Shown: in pieces, positions 21,236 to 32,042 of the stretch
Numbering within the stretch: position 1 is the first letter of the stretch
Layout: each line of letters starts with the position of its first letter
Source of the DNA: Bufo bufo
Taxonomy: Eukaryota; Chordata; Amphibia; Anura; Bufonidae
Length of the DNA: 64,000 nt
Direction of reading: 5' to 3'
Assembly: GCF_905171765.1 (NCBI RefSeq)
Contig: NC_053392.1
Span: 342,829,010-342,893,009, forward strand
The notes under the pieces: model-generated
What the model was told of the DNA's origin: nothing
The model's database searches: none
Seen by the model: the letters and a program-made list of their open reading frames with translations, nothing else
Position numbers and translations under genes: made by a program

Positions 21236-22004
21236 GTCTTCCCATTCTATCCTTCTTGTTCCCTTACCTTTCCTGTGTGGTTGTTTGGCGTGGGTTTATG
21301 TTCAGGGTGTGGTGTCTCGTCTTGTTGTTACATGTCTGGTCAGTTGGTGTTTTATGTCCGGCATGTATGCAAGGCGTTACCCTGGGTGTTGTGCCTCCAG
21401 TGAGGGGGCTTCAGTGCTCCTCGGAGGGGGAACAGTGTTGACCACCTGCCAGCGGAAGTGGGCGCCATGGTTTCCCGGAGGGGTGAACCACAAGTCTAGG
21501 CAGTGAGCGTCTTTCTTCCCGTTGCTGCGGCAGGTAAGTGCTATGTGTCCCAGAGCTTGTTATCCAGCTGGGATTCCTCTCTCTGGGTTCTTACCTGCCG
21601 ACCCTCTTGGTTTATCACTGTCTTTTCTGTTTATGTGTTTCAATGGGGATTCCAACAGTTGTGGTAATGTTCTAGGGGTCAGGTCGACCCACTCTAGAAC
21701 ATGATTGTAGTGTTGTTGTTTTCCCTGTTGCTACTGGTTGCTAGGCCTGTGGGAGACTCATGGATGAACTGGTCGACTCCTAGCCCTGACATTATTTCCA
21801 GGGATCTCCAGGGTTAGTAGGGCCCGAGGTTCGGGAGTATGAGCCCCCCTACCATCGAGCTCGGCTCATACGGTTAGGAGGTCAGGGATAGGATAAGGGT
21901 GGTGTTAGGAGGTGACCTGCTCCCCTCATCCTGGTATCCAGGCCTAGTGGCATATCCCACCATTCATCATTGTACGGTGGGGGGTTTCCCCCACTCCCCA
22001 TCGT

Positions 22005-22305
22005 GACATTATGTTCAACAAGGTGGCCCTCAAGCTGGACAGAAGGAAATGTCCAGGATGGCAGCATAACTCCAGCTCCACCAGAAGCTGAAGTCAAATC
22101 TGACCTCAGGCTCCAAACACCAGTACTATAAGAGCCAAGAGGCCACACCCAGCTCCACCTTGCTTACACCTTAACCCAATACACACCAGAAATGGGAAGG
22201 GAACCAGACTTAAAGGGAAAGTGTCAAAACAAACTACATGTTGCCACCAGAAACAAGCATGCACGGCAAAAGTGTCACGGTCCACTACCACCAGACCATG
22301 ACACA
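22005..22305 (-). repeat. Right arm of a 300-bp inverted repeat
   Basis: Reverse complement of 20933-21235, reading inward from ACCATGACA. Its inner end stops at the same point of the LTR as the left-arm match, next to GTGACATTATG. Confidence 0.8.
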
Positions 22306-22640
22306 GCCATGACAATTTCCCTATTGTTTGTATTAGGCCTGAAGTAGACTCCTGTTCGTCCTTCCTTTTGGAGGAACAGGTAGTCTCGTCCCTGCCATTA
22401 GTACCAGGGTCCTATAGGGCTAGATAGAACTCTAGGTATTTCTGCGTATGAACTCACCTACCTTTGGGGTCTGTTCATACTGGTAGTTAGTCAGGATTTT
22501 GGTTAGGGTTTTCACTAGGAGGTGTCCATCTTCCTTCTCAGTTCTTAGGCCTGATTCCCTGTTTCCTCCTTCCCTCCTATGCTCGGTTTGGTGTTTCCCT
22601 CCCACACCAAAGCGTGACAATCAGCTAGGGAATGAATGCA

Positions 22641-22929
22641 GAGTAATATACCAAGCAGGGTCAAACCAGGAGGTAACGTCAGAACTAGAATCAGCAGTCA
22701 GAGGTGTAGTCACTAACAGACAGAATATCAGAAGTAAAGGAATCCACATGAAAAACAAACTAAGCGTGTGAGTCAAGAAGACCAAATCATAGGCAATTGT
22801 GGACAACGAATAAGTACATGACTGTACCCCTCTTCTATGAGGGGCCACTGGACCCTTAAACACTTATTAGCATGTATTACCTTGGCTGATAATCATGACC
22901 TCTGCTCTGGACCCTAACCTTTCCAATGA
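22641..22929. other. No recognisable feature
   Basis: Non-coding sequence between the LTR cluster and the RNase H remnant; probably internal retroelement sequence too decayed to read. Confidence 0.35.
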
Positions 22930-23190
22930 AATCGATATTAAACTGCACCTTATAGAATCTAAAATTTTGGAGATTGGGGAATGACTGGTCTGGCACAGAA
23001 TCTTCTAAATAAGGCATCAGCCTTAATATCTTTAGAACCAAGCCTGAAAATAATCACAAAATCAAAACTTGTAAAAAATAAGGCCCACTGTCTGGGATTC
23101 AACCATTTTGCATACTCTAAGAATGTCAAATTTGATAAGCAAGGACCGTTACTTGATATTGAGCTCCCTCCAAAAATATGGCACAATTCT
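22930..23190 (-). pseudogene. Ty3/gypsy RNase H remnant
   Basis: The minus-strand translation reads AKWLNPRQWALFFTSFDF followed by FRLGSKDIKADALFRRF. The LNPRQ-x-ALFF and GSK-KADAL blocks close the RNase H domain of Ty3/gypsy chromoviruses, and match the same position (62120-62225) of the element at the end of this window. Everything upstream is lost. Confidence 0.75.
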
Positions 23191-23345
23191 ACAAAATCCC
23201 ACTTAATAGCCAGGAGATCACATTTACCAATATCATAGTTTCTTTTAGTAGGAGAGAAGTTACGTTATTTACATGCCTATGAAAAAAAAAAACAGTAATA
23301 TGTATTATCTTTTTAAGCATAGAAAACCACTACTCTCAACTATGT

Positions 23346-23415
23346 AGGTCTATAGCCTGGAGATAAGTGTCCTGGCTTCCATATAGTTGGTCTCAGGTTC
23401 AAATCCCAAAAGAGA
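23346..23415 (+). other. tRNA-like sequence (pseudogene or SINE head)
   Basis: A B-box GGTTCAAATCC (23396-23406) fits the Pol III consensus exactly, and TAGCCTGGAGATAAGTG (23353-23369) resembles an A-box with a D arm at the right distance. The T stem is only partly paired and no acceptor stem can be drawn. A decayed tRNA gene or a tRNA-derived SINE head is more likely than a working tRNA. Confidence 0.35.
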
Positions 23416-23522
23416 GTTGTACATTTTTCCTTCCGTTTTTTTTTTTCTCCCTCATTTAACCCATAATAAAAGTTGATAGAAATTAAAATATTATCTGTAT
23501 GGCAAAAAGGCCTGATTCAAGT

Positions 23523-23822
23523 AAGGGTCCATTCACACATCCGTAGAATGGGTCCGGATCCGTTCTGCAACGTTGCGGAACTTACCCAGACCCATTCATT
23601 CTCTATGGAGCCGGGAGAGATGCAGACAGCACACAGTGTGCTGTCCGCATCCGCATTTTCGGAGCGCGGGCCCGATCTTCCAGTCCGCGGCTCCCGAAAA
23701 AAATAGAACATGTTCTATTCTTGTCCGCAATTGCGGACAAGAATAGGCAGTTCTATGGGGGTGTCAGCCAGTCCGCAATTTGGGGATTCGCAATACACTA
23801 CGGACGTGTGAATGGACCCTTA
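23523..23822. mobile_element. 300-bp MITE with TAAGGGTCCATTCACAC ends
   Basis: Left end TAAGGGTCCATTCACACATCCGTAG is mirrored at the right as CTACGGACGTGTGAATGGACCCTTA. An internal palindrome TTGTCCGCAATTGCGGACAA lies near 23722. It belongs to the group of GGxCC...CACAC MITEs in this window. Non-coding. Confidence 0.8.
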
Positions 23823-24620
23823 TGCTGTACTTTCTAGGCTGAAAGTAGTGTATATGATTTCAAGCTATGACACAGATCTAGGGTGGATTTTACTTCTTTC
23901 CTCATACATAATGCTCACCATATCTAGTTCAAGATCTGTATCTCAGTGTAAAGGTAAAGTTTGAGCCAGAGCCAAAGGGTAATTAGACACCCAGATGCTG
24001 CAAACAAGTCACCAGATACCTAGCAGAGGACACCGCTGCTGTTACATGCAGCGATGTCCCCCGCAGCATGGAGAGGAGCTATTGCTGTGCCATTGTTCAT
24101 CCCCATGCAGGACAGCAGTGTGCCGGCGGCAGATTGTGATTACACAGCACAATCTGCTGCCGGCAAAACCAGATCTTTCAGTATGCGGAAATATCTGCAT
24201 TGCCATATTAATAAGCGTTTGATCGTTCATCGAGCAATCGGAGGCAGTATTACACTGCCAGTTGAACGCTAACGAGCGTTCATAGGAACACTCGGTGATT
24301 ATAGGGCAGAAAATCTGCCCATCTAATATACCCTTTAGAGTCACAGATATGAGAAGCATGATTGTGCATGCTGCTTCTGCCCTCACCATGCTTGAAGTCT
24401 AGACCTGTTAATCAACGGGAGGGGAGAGTGTGCAGAGCACAGGGAAATTACAAAAGCAGTGCTCCAATGACTCAGTCCTCCTCCCTTGTGCTCAAATCTG
24501 CTCATTTGCATATGAATAGAAATGCAGATATCTCTGCAGCTGTTCAACATACAAACAAAAAAAAGGTATCGTTTTAATCAGCATGATCAACCCTACCAGA
24601 CAGTAGAGGCTCTTTAAGTT
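23823..24620. repeat. Foldback-type and MITE fragments
   Basis: 23995-24320 shares AGATTGTGATTACACAGCACAATCTGCTGCCGGC and GGCAGTATTACACTGCCAG with the foldback at 29788-30370. 24575-24615 is an inverted end (GTAGAGGCTCTTTAA) of the family at 20518. No gene. Confidence 0.5.
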
Positions 24621-27013
24621 ATACCTAAGGCCTCTCTTAAACTGGTCTTGTGTTGTAAATTATAACATAGCCCACTATTCAGTGCCAGGATGGGATTAGT
24701 GCTATTCAGTCGAGGCTGGAGTAGTTGCTGACAGTCCCAGGGGCCGTACCCCATGACTCAACAGCCATGGCATAAATGCTTTTGGAGGGAACATTAAAAG
24801 TTATATACAGCATAAGCGAGTGTACAGTAAAGAAATATTTAAATACAAGTAATTCAAACTGTTCTCACATTTATATTACAAACCAGATACATTTGAAATG
24901 CAGCTCCAACTTTACACATAAGATTACTATTAATATTTTAGCACATATATTTCTACTCATAAATGATGCATCATTTGTAAGACTGATAAATATACAATGC
25001 CATCTGAACCAAGGATCAAGGCCGAGGAATGTGCTTATTGGTTTAAGTATTATTGCACTGCTGTGTAATGTGTGTGCAGGCAAAGGAGGACAAGAAGCAA
25101 CACATTGGAAAATGCAAAACAGGATTAAGAATGAAAGCGCCAGATTTCTCCTATCTCTTTCACTTTAGTTTTGTATTATGTCATTAGATCTGAACACACA
25201 GCTTTTCTTTGTGCCTTTTCAGCCATGTTTATCGAGGGAGGGGTACAAAAGTAACCCTGGTTCACTCTTTCTCCCCCCTATGTGCCACCTGACCAGAAGC
25301 ATTCTTTAGAATGGAGCTTCATTACAAAGATCGCTTGTACTGAGTGTACGTCTGGGCAATATACATGCCAGTAATCCCCATCCTTTTCAATGCTTTTATA
25401 CTTTTTTTTACAATGGAGCACAGTGCATTTCTACAATATTATCATTGACTGCCTTGGGGCATATGACATACATCTATCAAAAGAGTGTTTGTGTGACTCC
25501 AAGGATGGGTGCTGTATTTAACATATCACTGACTGAAATATAAACCCGCAATGTCTGCTGGCCTGAGAATGTTCAAGAGTTCAGTGATGAAGTCCTTGTA
25601 TCATGAACAGCTCCCTTGTTAAGTGTTTTGCCTTAAAGCTAATGAGACATATCACACATTTACAAGTAGATCACTAAAGGGTTTCACATTGTGTCAAGAA
25701 AGAGAAAAGTGAATTTACATAAGGATGTGGCCATTTTTACGCCTCCTAATACCAACACGAGTTAAGGCAATGTTTGAGAAATAACCTGATAAATGAGGCA
25801 AAACACTTGTGGCTTATGGGCTGGGAAACATATGCCTAAAATTGACCACTGAAATTAGCCTTCTACAATGCAGTATCTATGGGTGTTTGACAGACCCACA
25901 TCCAAGGTCTGATGTCAATTGAGGTGTCTAGCAGCATCTCTAAAGAGCCCCATATATGTTACACCATCATCAGCCAAGAATGCCATTTTCAGAGGGACCA
26001 GCTGACAATCTAACATGTATGAGGAGCTCCGAACTCTCAGTGCTTTTCTCCTCTTCCCACTGAAGAGGGATGGACCGGCCATAAACATCACAGGGAGACT
26101 TCCTGGTGGACCGATGCCCAGAGGGCCACCTGGGCCCTCATGAAGCCGCCAAGTATGTAACAATCTGACACACTCAGCATTATTTAATGATAGGAACATC
26201 AAGTACTTATGTACCCGGCCGAGGACAACAGGTGCCTCCTCAGTTCAACTTTATCACCATTATCAAGATGGTGATACTGTCAAATACTGCGACGGGCAAA
26301 GGAGTCCGTGGCTTCCTGCCCTGCTGTCCACCATCATAGGAAACAGGACACCAGATATGAAGCCCATACAGAAGTCACAGACATCTCAAACTTCAGTTTA
26401 GAAGAGGCCTGTGATCAGAACAGCAGATGGTATGGCTGACCCACCTACTTGTATTTGCCCTGCCTCCTTTTGCTGCTGCAACTTTGGATGGATCACTTTT
26501 AGGATTTTCCATTCCCACCGTAAGTTGCCAGTCTGCCCCTGTCATTGAAAACATACACACACTTGGCCGAGTCATGCATGAGAGTGATAATCGGGACAGG
26601 TAGCTTGTACAGCTACTGAAGGTGTATGAGCACCATATGGTTGGGTTTCCATGGTCAGGTATTTTATGCAGTTCTTGAAGCCAAAGCTAGGAGCTGATTA
26701 TAAACACAGAAAGGGAAGACTAGTAAGTCTTCTCTTTTGATTTAACTCCTAGCTTTGGCAAAAGAAAAAACTGAATAAAAAATGGGGAAATCTAGCCTGT
26801 TCCTCCATCCACAAAATGAACATGCACCTCTTAAAAGTCACAATAAGGAGGCATTTGAATTGTAGCCCACTAGATCATTTGGCCATTAAATATTTTTTTA
26901 TTAGTTTTCCTTGCGTACAAAGACTTCTAGACGTTTTCTAAAATGCTACCCCTCGAAGAACAGAAACGAGCATTCTTATATCATCTTATGACAATCTCGG
27001 AGAGTGCTTAATA
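24621..27013. other. No recognisable gene
   Basis: About 2.4 kb of AT-rich intergenic DNA. A short palindrome CCAAAGCTAGGAGCTGATTATAAAC / AACTCCTAGCTTTGG lies at 26680-26760, likely a decayed MITE. The open frames are short and unlike known proteins. Confidence 0.5.
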
Positions 27014-27015
27014 TA

Positions 27016-28230
27016 CACTCACCTAAAGAATTATTAGGAACACCATACTAATACGGTGTTGGACCCCCTTTTGCCTTCAGAACTGCCTTAATTCTACGTG
27101 GCATTGATTCAACAAGGTGCTGATAGCATTCTTTAGAAATGTTGGCCCATATTGATAGGATAGCATCTTGCAGTTGATGGAGATTTGAGGGATGCACATC
27201 CAGGGTACGAAGCTCCCATTACACCACATCCCAAAGATGCTCTATTGGGTTGAGATCTGGTGACTGTGGGGGCCATTTTAGTACAGTGAACTCATTGTCA
27301 TGTTCAAGAAACCAATTTGAAATGATTCAAGCTTTGTGACATGGTGCAATTATCCTGCTGGAAGTAGCCATCAGAGGATGGGTACATGGTGGTCATGAAG
27401 GGATGGACATGGTCAGAAACAATGCTCAGGTAGCCCGTGGCATTTTAATGATGCCCAATTGGCACTAAGGGGCCTAAAGTGTGCCAGAAAACATCCCCCA
27501 CACCATTACACCACCAGCCTGCACAGTGGTAACAAGGCATGATGGATACATGTTCTCATTCTGTTTACGCCAAATTCGGACTCTACCATTTGAATGTCTC
27601 AACAGAAATCGAGACTCATCAGACCAGGCAACATTTTTCCAGTCTTCAACAGTCCAATTTTGGTGAGCTCGTGCAAATTGTAGCCTCTTTTACCTATTTG
27701 TAGTGGAGATGAGTGGTACCCGGTGGGGTCTTCTGCTGTTGTAGCCCATCCGCCTCAAGGTTGTGCGTGTTGTGGCTTCACAAATGCTTTGCTGCATACC
27801 TCGGTTGTAACGAGTGGTTATTTCAGTCAACGTTGCTCTTCTATCAGCTTGAATCAGTCGGCCCATTCTCCTCTGACCTCTAGCATCAACAAGGCATTTT
27901 CGCCCACAGGACTGCCGCATACTGGATGTTTTTCCCTTTTCACACCATTCTTTGTAAACCCTAGAAATGGTTGTGCGTGAAAATCCCAGTAACTGAGCAG
28001 ATTGTGAAATACTCAGACCGGCCCGTCTGGCACCAACAACCATGCCACGCTCAAAATTGCTTAAATCACCTTTCTTTCCCATTCTGACATTCAGTTTGGA
28101 GTTCAGGAGATTGTCTTGACCAGGACCACACCCCTAAATGCATTAAAGCAACTGCCATGTGATTGGTTGACTAGATAATTGCACTAATGAGAAATAGAAC
28201 AGGTGTTCCTAATAAATCTTTAGGTGAGTG
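27016..28230 (-). mobile_element. Tc1-like DD36E transposon, longer copy
   Basis: Inverted repeats CACTCACCTAAAGAATTATT at the left and its mirror (one change, AAATCTTT) at the right, within TA. The 1215-bp copy is a close relative of 12652-13691 and keeps the central region that copy lost (about 27385-27540). Confidence 0.92.
27048..28082 (-). pseudogene. Tc1-like transposase, multiply broken
   Basis: Starts at 28082 with MGKKGDLSNFERGMVVGARR; the helix-turn-helix half (to about 27700) reads intact and differs from the 13543 copy at few positions (R for E in SSMR-SCG). Small insertions near 27710 and stops near 27330-27345 break the catalytic half. The central Gly-rich and HPFM-like region is present at about 27385-27520. 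The C-terminal Tyr-stop is preserved at 27048. Confidence 0.85.
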
Positions 28231-28232
28231 TA

Positions 28233-28434
28233 TACTGCAGAATTCATTACATTTACATGAAAACTTATTTATTTGCATCATACCTCTACACAGATGTTGC
28301 ACGACTGACTATAGTGATCCACTATGAGACTGATACTCAGGAATGCCAAAGCCAGGGCTTGTCCCCTGATACAAGGACGTCTGAAATCTGTATGCTCCTG
28401 AGGCACCCCCACAATCACACACTTTTCTCCTCTC
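28233..28434. other. No recognisable feature
   Basis: Spacer between a Tc1-like element and a MITE. Confidence 0.5.
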
Positions 28435-28437
28435 TAA

Positions 28438-28851
28438 GGTCTCTTGCACACGAACGATATGGATTAGGTCCGGATGCGTTCAGGAAAACTTGCACCATTT
28501 TGCAAGCAAATTCAGTTAGTTTTGTCTGCGATTGCGTTTAGTTTTTATCGCACGGGTGAAATGCGTTTTTCACGCGCGTGATAGAAAACTGAATGTTTAC
28601 AAACAACATCTCTTAGCAACCATCAGTGAAAAACGCATCGCATCCACACTTGCTTGCGATGCGTTTTTCACGCAGCCCCATTCACTTCTATGGGGCCAGG
28701 GCTGAAATGCAGAATATAGAACATGCTGTGATTTTCACGCAACGCAGAGGTGATGCATGAAAAACATGTACACAGACCCATTAAAATGAATGGGTCCGGA
28801 TTCAGTGCGGGCTCAATGCATTCACATCAACTCACTCGTCTGAAAGGGGCC
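28438..28851. mobile_element. 414-bp MITE, TAA duplication
   Basis: Left end GGTCTCTTGCACACGAACGATATGG, right end CTCACTCGTCTGAAAGGGGCC, flanked by TAA on both sides (28435-28437, 28852-28854). The body (GGTCCGGATGCGTTCAG, TTTTCACGCGCGTGATAG, CCCCATTCACTTCTATGGGGCC) matches 39503-39984. Confidence 0.82.
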
Positions 28852-28854
28852 TAA

Positions 28855-29442
28855 AGGTGCTGACTAGTCATATAAAGCTTTTAGAATTCGTGCTTCAGGT
28901 GCTCCCCATTTCAAGATCTCTGCTTGCTGTCAGAAGTCAGAACCAATCTTGTTTAATTTACATACAGTTTATCAATCTGGGGCCCAGAACAGCCAAGAAA
29001 CAAGATCTGCGCTTGTGTTTAGGTTGCAGGGGGTTTGCCTTTAGTCATACACTGAAGCAATCCATTAGTTATGAGATGTATTACAGTTAGATCACATCAC
29101 CACTATGGATTTCCACTGTCCTGCTCTGTTAGAAGAGCAGAACAACGAAAATAATGGAAGTGTTAATTCGGCACATAACTGACCCAAATTTAGCTAAATA
29201 GAGCCCAATGACTATAGTGGAGTGAGCTTTTTTTTATCAGAGGAAAAAGTCCTGCATGCTGTTTTTGATTGAATCTGCAACAAAGGCCTCAAATAGAGGC
29301 TCCAATGCAGATGTGAACAAGCCTTTAGGTTGGCATGGATTTTCTGCCTCTGATTATAAACAATGAACGTTTACATTCACTGACAGCATGCAGAGATTGA
29401 AATAACAAGTTCCACCCTTTTATCTGCCATTATATGTCAATT
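28855..29442. other. No recognisable feature
   Basis: Intergenic sequence without gene or repeat that I can identify. Confidence 0.5.
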
Positions 29443-29784
29443 AGGCTACGTTCACATCTCCATTGTGAACTCTGGCAGGCTGTTCCGGCAGAGGAACACC
29501 CTATTGGAGTTCACCATATCTGGCATAGCCGCATAGGACCGCACATCGCCATATCCTCATTGACTACAATGGGATCCGCCGGAGATATGGCTGCTCTCCG
29601 GCAGAAATGCTGGCTTACGGCTGGACAAAAAGTCCTTCACGCATGACTTTTTGTTCGGCTGAAAGCCATCATTTTTGCCGGAAAGATATACATCCATTGT
29701 AGTCAATAGAGATTCGGCGATGCGTAGCATTTTCCAACCATGCCAGAAACGGTGAATACACAATGGAAATGTGAACATAGCCTA
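29443..29784. mobile_element. 342-bp MITE with GGCTACGTTCACAT ends
   Basis: TTAGGCTACGTTCACATCTCCATTGTG on the left is mirrored at the right as CACAATGGAAATGTGAACATAGCCTAA. The TTA/TAA at the ends could be duplication or part of the inverted repeat. Internal blocks ATCTCCGG / CCGGAGATATGG pair as well. Confidence 0.75.
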
Positions 29785-29787
29785 AGG

Positions 29788-30370
29788 TCTGTATTACACT
29801 GGCCGATAGCTGTTTGTAGGAACGCTTGTCAACGATGATCTGGCAGTGTAATACTGCCGCCAATTACACGATGAGCAAGCAAACACTTAAAAATCATTGT
29901 TTGCCGACGGCAGATCGTGCTGTCTAATCACATTCTGCTGCCGACAGCAAACAGTGATTCAGTATAGGGAAAACCGATGGCATTAGCGATTGCTCCTCGC
30001 CATACTGTGGAGATCGCAGCATGTAATAGCAGGCAATTGTAGTGAGCAGGCGATCGTGAGGAAGGAGTCCTTCCCTCCTGACAATCGCCTGCCTGATTGC
30101 CCGGTTTAATACTAGCCTATAGGAAGGAGCGATCGCTAATGCCATTGCTCGTCCTCATACTGAATGATTGTTTGCTGGCAGCAGATCGTGATTAGACAGC
30201 ACAATCTGTTGCCGGCAAACAATGATTTTTAAGCCTGCTTTAGGATTCCGATTTCCCGATGAACGTGCAATCGGTGGCAGTATTACACTGCCAGATCATT
30301 GCTAACGACTGTTCCTACGAATGCTCTTTAGCGATGATCTGGCCGGAAATCGGCCAGTTTAATACAAGCC
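29788..30370. mobile_element. Large complex foldback, about 585 bp
   Basis: Ends TAAGGTCTGTATTACACTGGCCGAT and AATCGGCCAGTTTAATACAAGCCTTA are inverted. Internal blocks repeat in mirror order: GATGATCTGGCAGTGTAATACTGCC, AAATCATTGTTTGCC, CAGATCGTG and GATTGCTCCTCGC. The first base pair of the next MITE is shared at 29785, so two elements abut. Confidence 0.75.
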
Positions 30371-30373
30371 TTA

Positions 30374-32040
30374 CTCATTTGCTCTCCTTTTTGTGTAAAA
30401 ACAATTGCACTCTCTGTAAATGAACTGATGTACCAAAAGCACTCCTTGTAGAGAACTTGTGCTGATGAACATGTTTCAGTATAAAGGAAGGTACAGGTGA
30501 CAGACCATAGTTATCAGTCCTCACTCCTTGACACCTTGGGCTCCATTAAGTCAGTGGGAGAAACAATAGCTGAAGTTAGGTACGGTGTGGCAGGCACCAT
30601 AGAAATTCATAAGATCTATCAAGAAAAAAAGTAATTTCTACAGCTGGAAAGTACAAATAAATACAGCAAATGTGGGGAAATCACAAGAAGGGATGTCTTC
30701 TTCTTCCTAGACAAAGAATCACTGAGGTTTCCACAGAGAACAGAAACTAACCTACTAACTTTTTGCTAATATCTATCATAGTAAGAAGATTACAAGGGGA
30801 ATTCCTGCCATTGTAGATATGAACTTCCTTTAGGACCTGAACAAGGCTTGTGTGCAAGCTATGAGATCCATGGTTAACATGCCATGCCTATTTTCAGGAT
30901 TTTGTGCATGCAGTTAGCTCACACTACACCACAAAGAGCTGCATTCACTATGAACAGTAAGTGACCGAGAAGTGTAAGAATAGAAGCGTGAACTTAGGAA
31001 AATCTATTAGGAAAGTTTAGCATCTACAGTCACAAGATAAGTGTAACGTGTGAGCATACTACATATTTGAAATATTCTCTTTCCCGATTGTACATATTGT
31101 GGCCGGTTTGCTAATGAAAATCCTTGAGTCCGAATCCTGATGCACATGCCATGTGCCACATTTACTAAGGGTCTTGGACACTCTTTTCTGCACATATAGT
31201 AATGTTGTAGATGGCATAAATGTGTTGGGTGCGCTGCACCAGAAAAGTGGAGTGACTTTTTCCGTTTTTGTCGGTGGACTAGGCATTTGTGCAAAATTTA
31301 TGATGCATTTGGATCATTTTTAGTTTTTGCGCCATCCCTGGCAGTTTGCATTTACTAAGGCGTGTGTGGCATTTTGTAAATTTATCACAAAAAACAGTTT
31401 TCCAACCAAATAGACACTCAAAAAAAGAGCAAAAAGTCACATACTGGTACATTACCCCCTTATACTTGACAGAGTACAGATGCACCACATTTACCACCCA
31501 GCATCGGGACAGTTATAAATCTGGTGCATCTTTAGGACTCTACAAAAGCCCCATTGTATTGTAATGTATAGTGCTCATCTTTCTTATATAGTCCATTTTC
31601 CTATTTACTCCCCAAGTCCACATAACATTGCCCAGAAGCCGTGCAGTGCGGTGACTGAAATGTTCAAAGTAATAGACACCACTGGAGAAGCTTTTTTCTT
31701 GAGGTACACAAAATGACCTGTTGGATTCTTATTTTCCTCCGTCACAGATTTCCAGGGACTGTACGCCTGACAGATAATAGGCAGAATGTCCACAGCTCCA
31801 TTCAGAATAGTAACATGTAATGTCTCTGTAATATCTTAGTGTAACCGTATAATTCTCTATAAATTATGGCTGGATTCACACAAACAGTTTAGGTCAGGAT
31901 TGAGTTTTTTGCAAGTAGAAATGCAGCAGCCAGAGGTTTGCTTGTAGTTAAAAGAACATGAGGTTCTTACTATGGGGCAGATTTATCAATGTTTTCTAAC
32001 ATGAAGATACAGAGAAATAGGGTGTTTGAGCCGAGCCAAG
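30374..32040. other. No recognisable gene
   Basis: Intergenic DNA. CACATTTACTAAGG repeats near 31147 and 31349 and AGATTTATCAATG near 31980 resemble fragments of the foldback family at 44798-46499. Nothing coding. Confidence 0.45.
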
Positions 32041-32042
32041 TA

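Larger units (their letters stand above)
20575..22640. repeat. Cluster of chromovirus-type LTR fragments in both orientations
   Basis: LTR-like boundaries TGTCATGGTC (20933) and CCCTGACA (about 21791) delimit a plausible solo LTR on +. An inverted partial copy occupies 22010-22305. Further ends in CGTGACA lie near 22007 and 22617 with diverged U5-like segments. TATA-like TTATTTATAG precedes at 20753. The RNase H remnant at 22930-23190 supports a Ty3/gypsy source. Exact LTR borders are uncertain. Confidence 0.5.

Noticed and set aside
21093..21506. 137-codon frame within the LTR cluster
   Set aside because: Sits within LTR sequence that is also present inverted; it has no retroviral or cellular motif.
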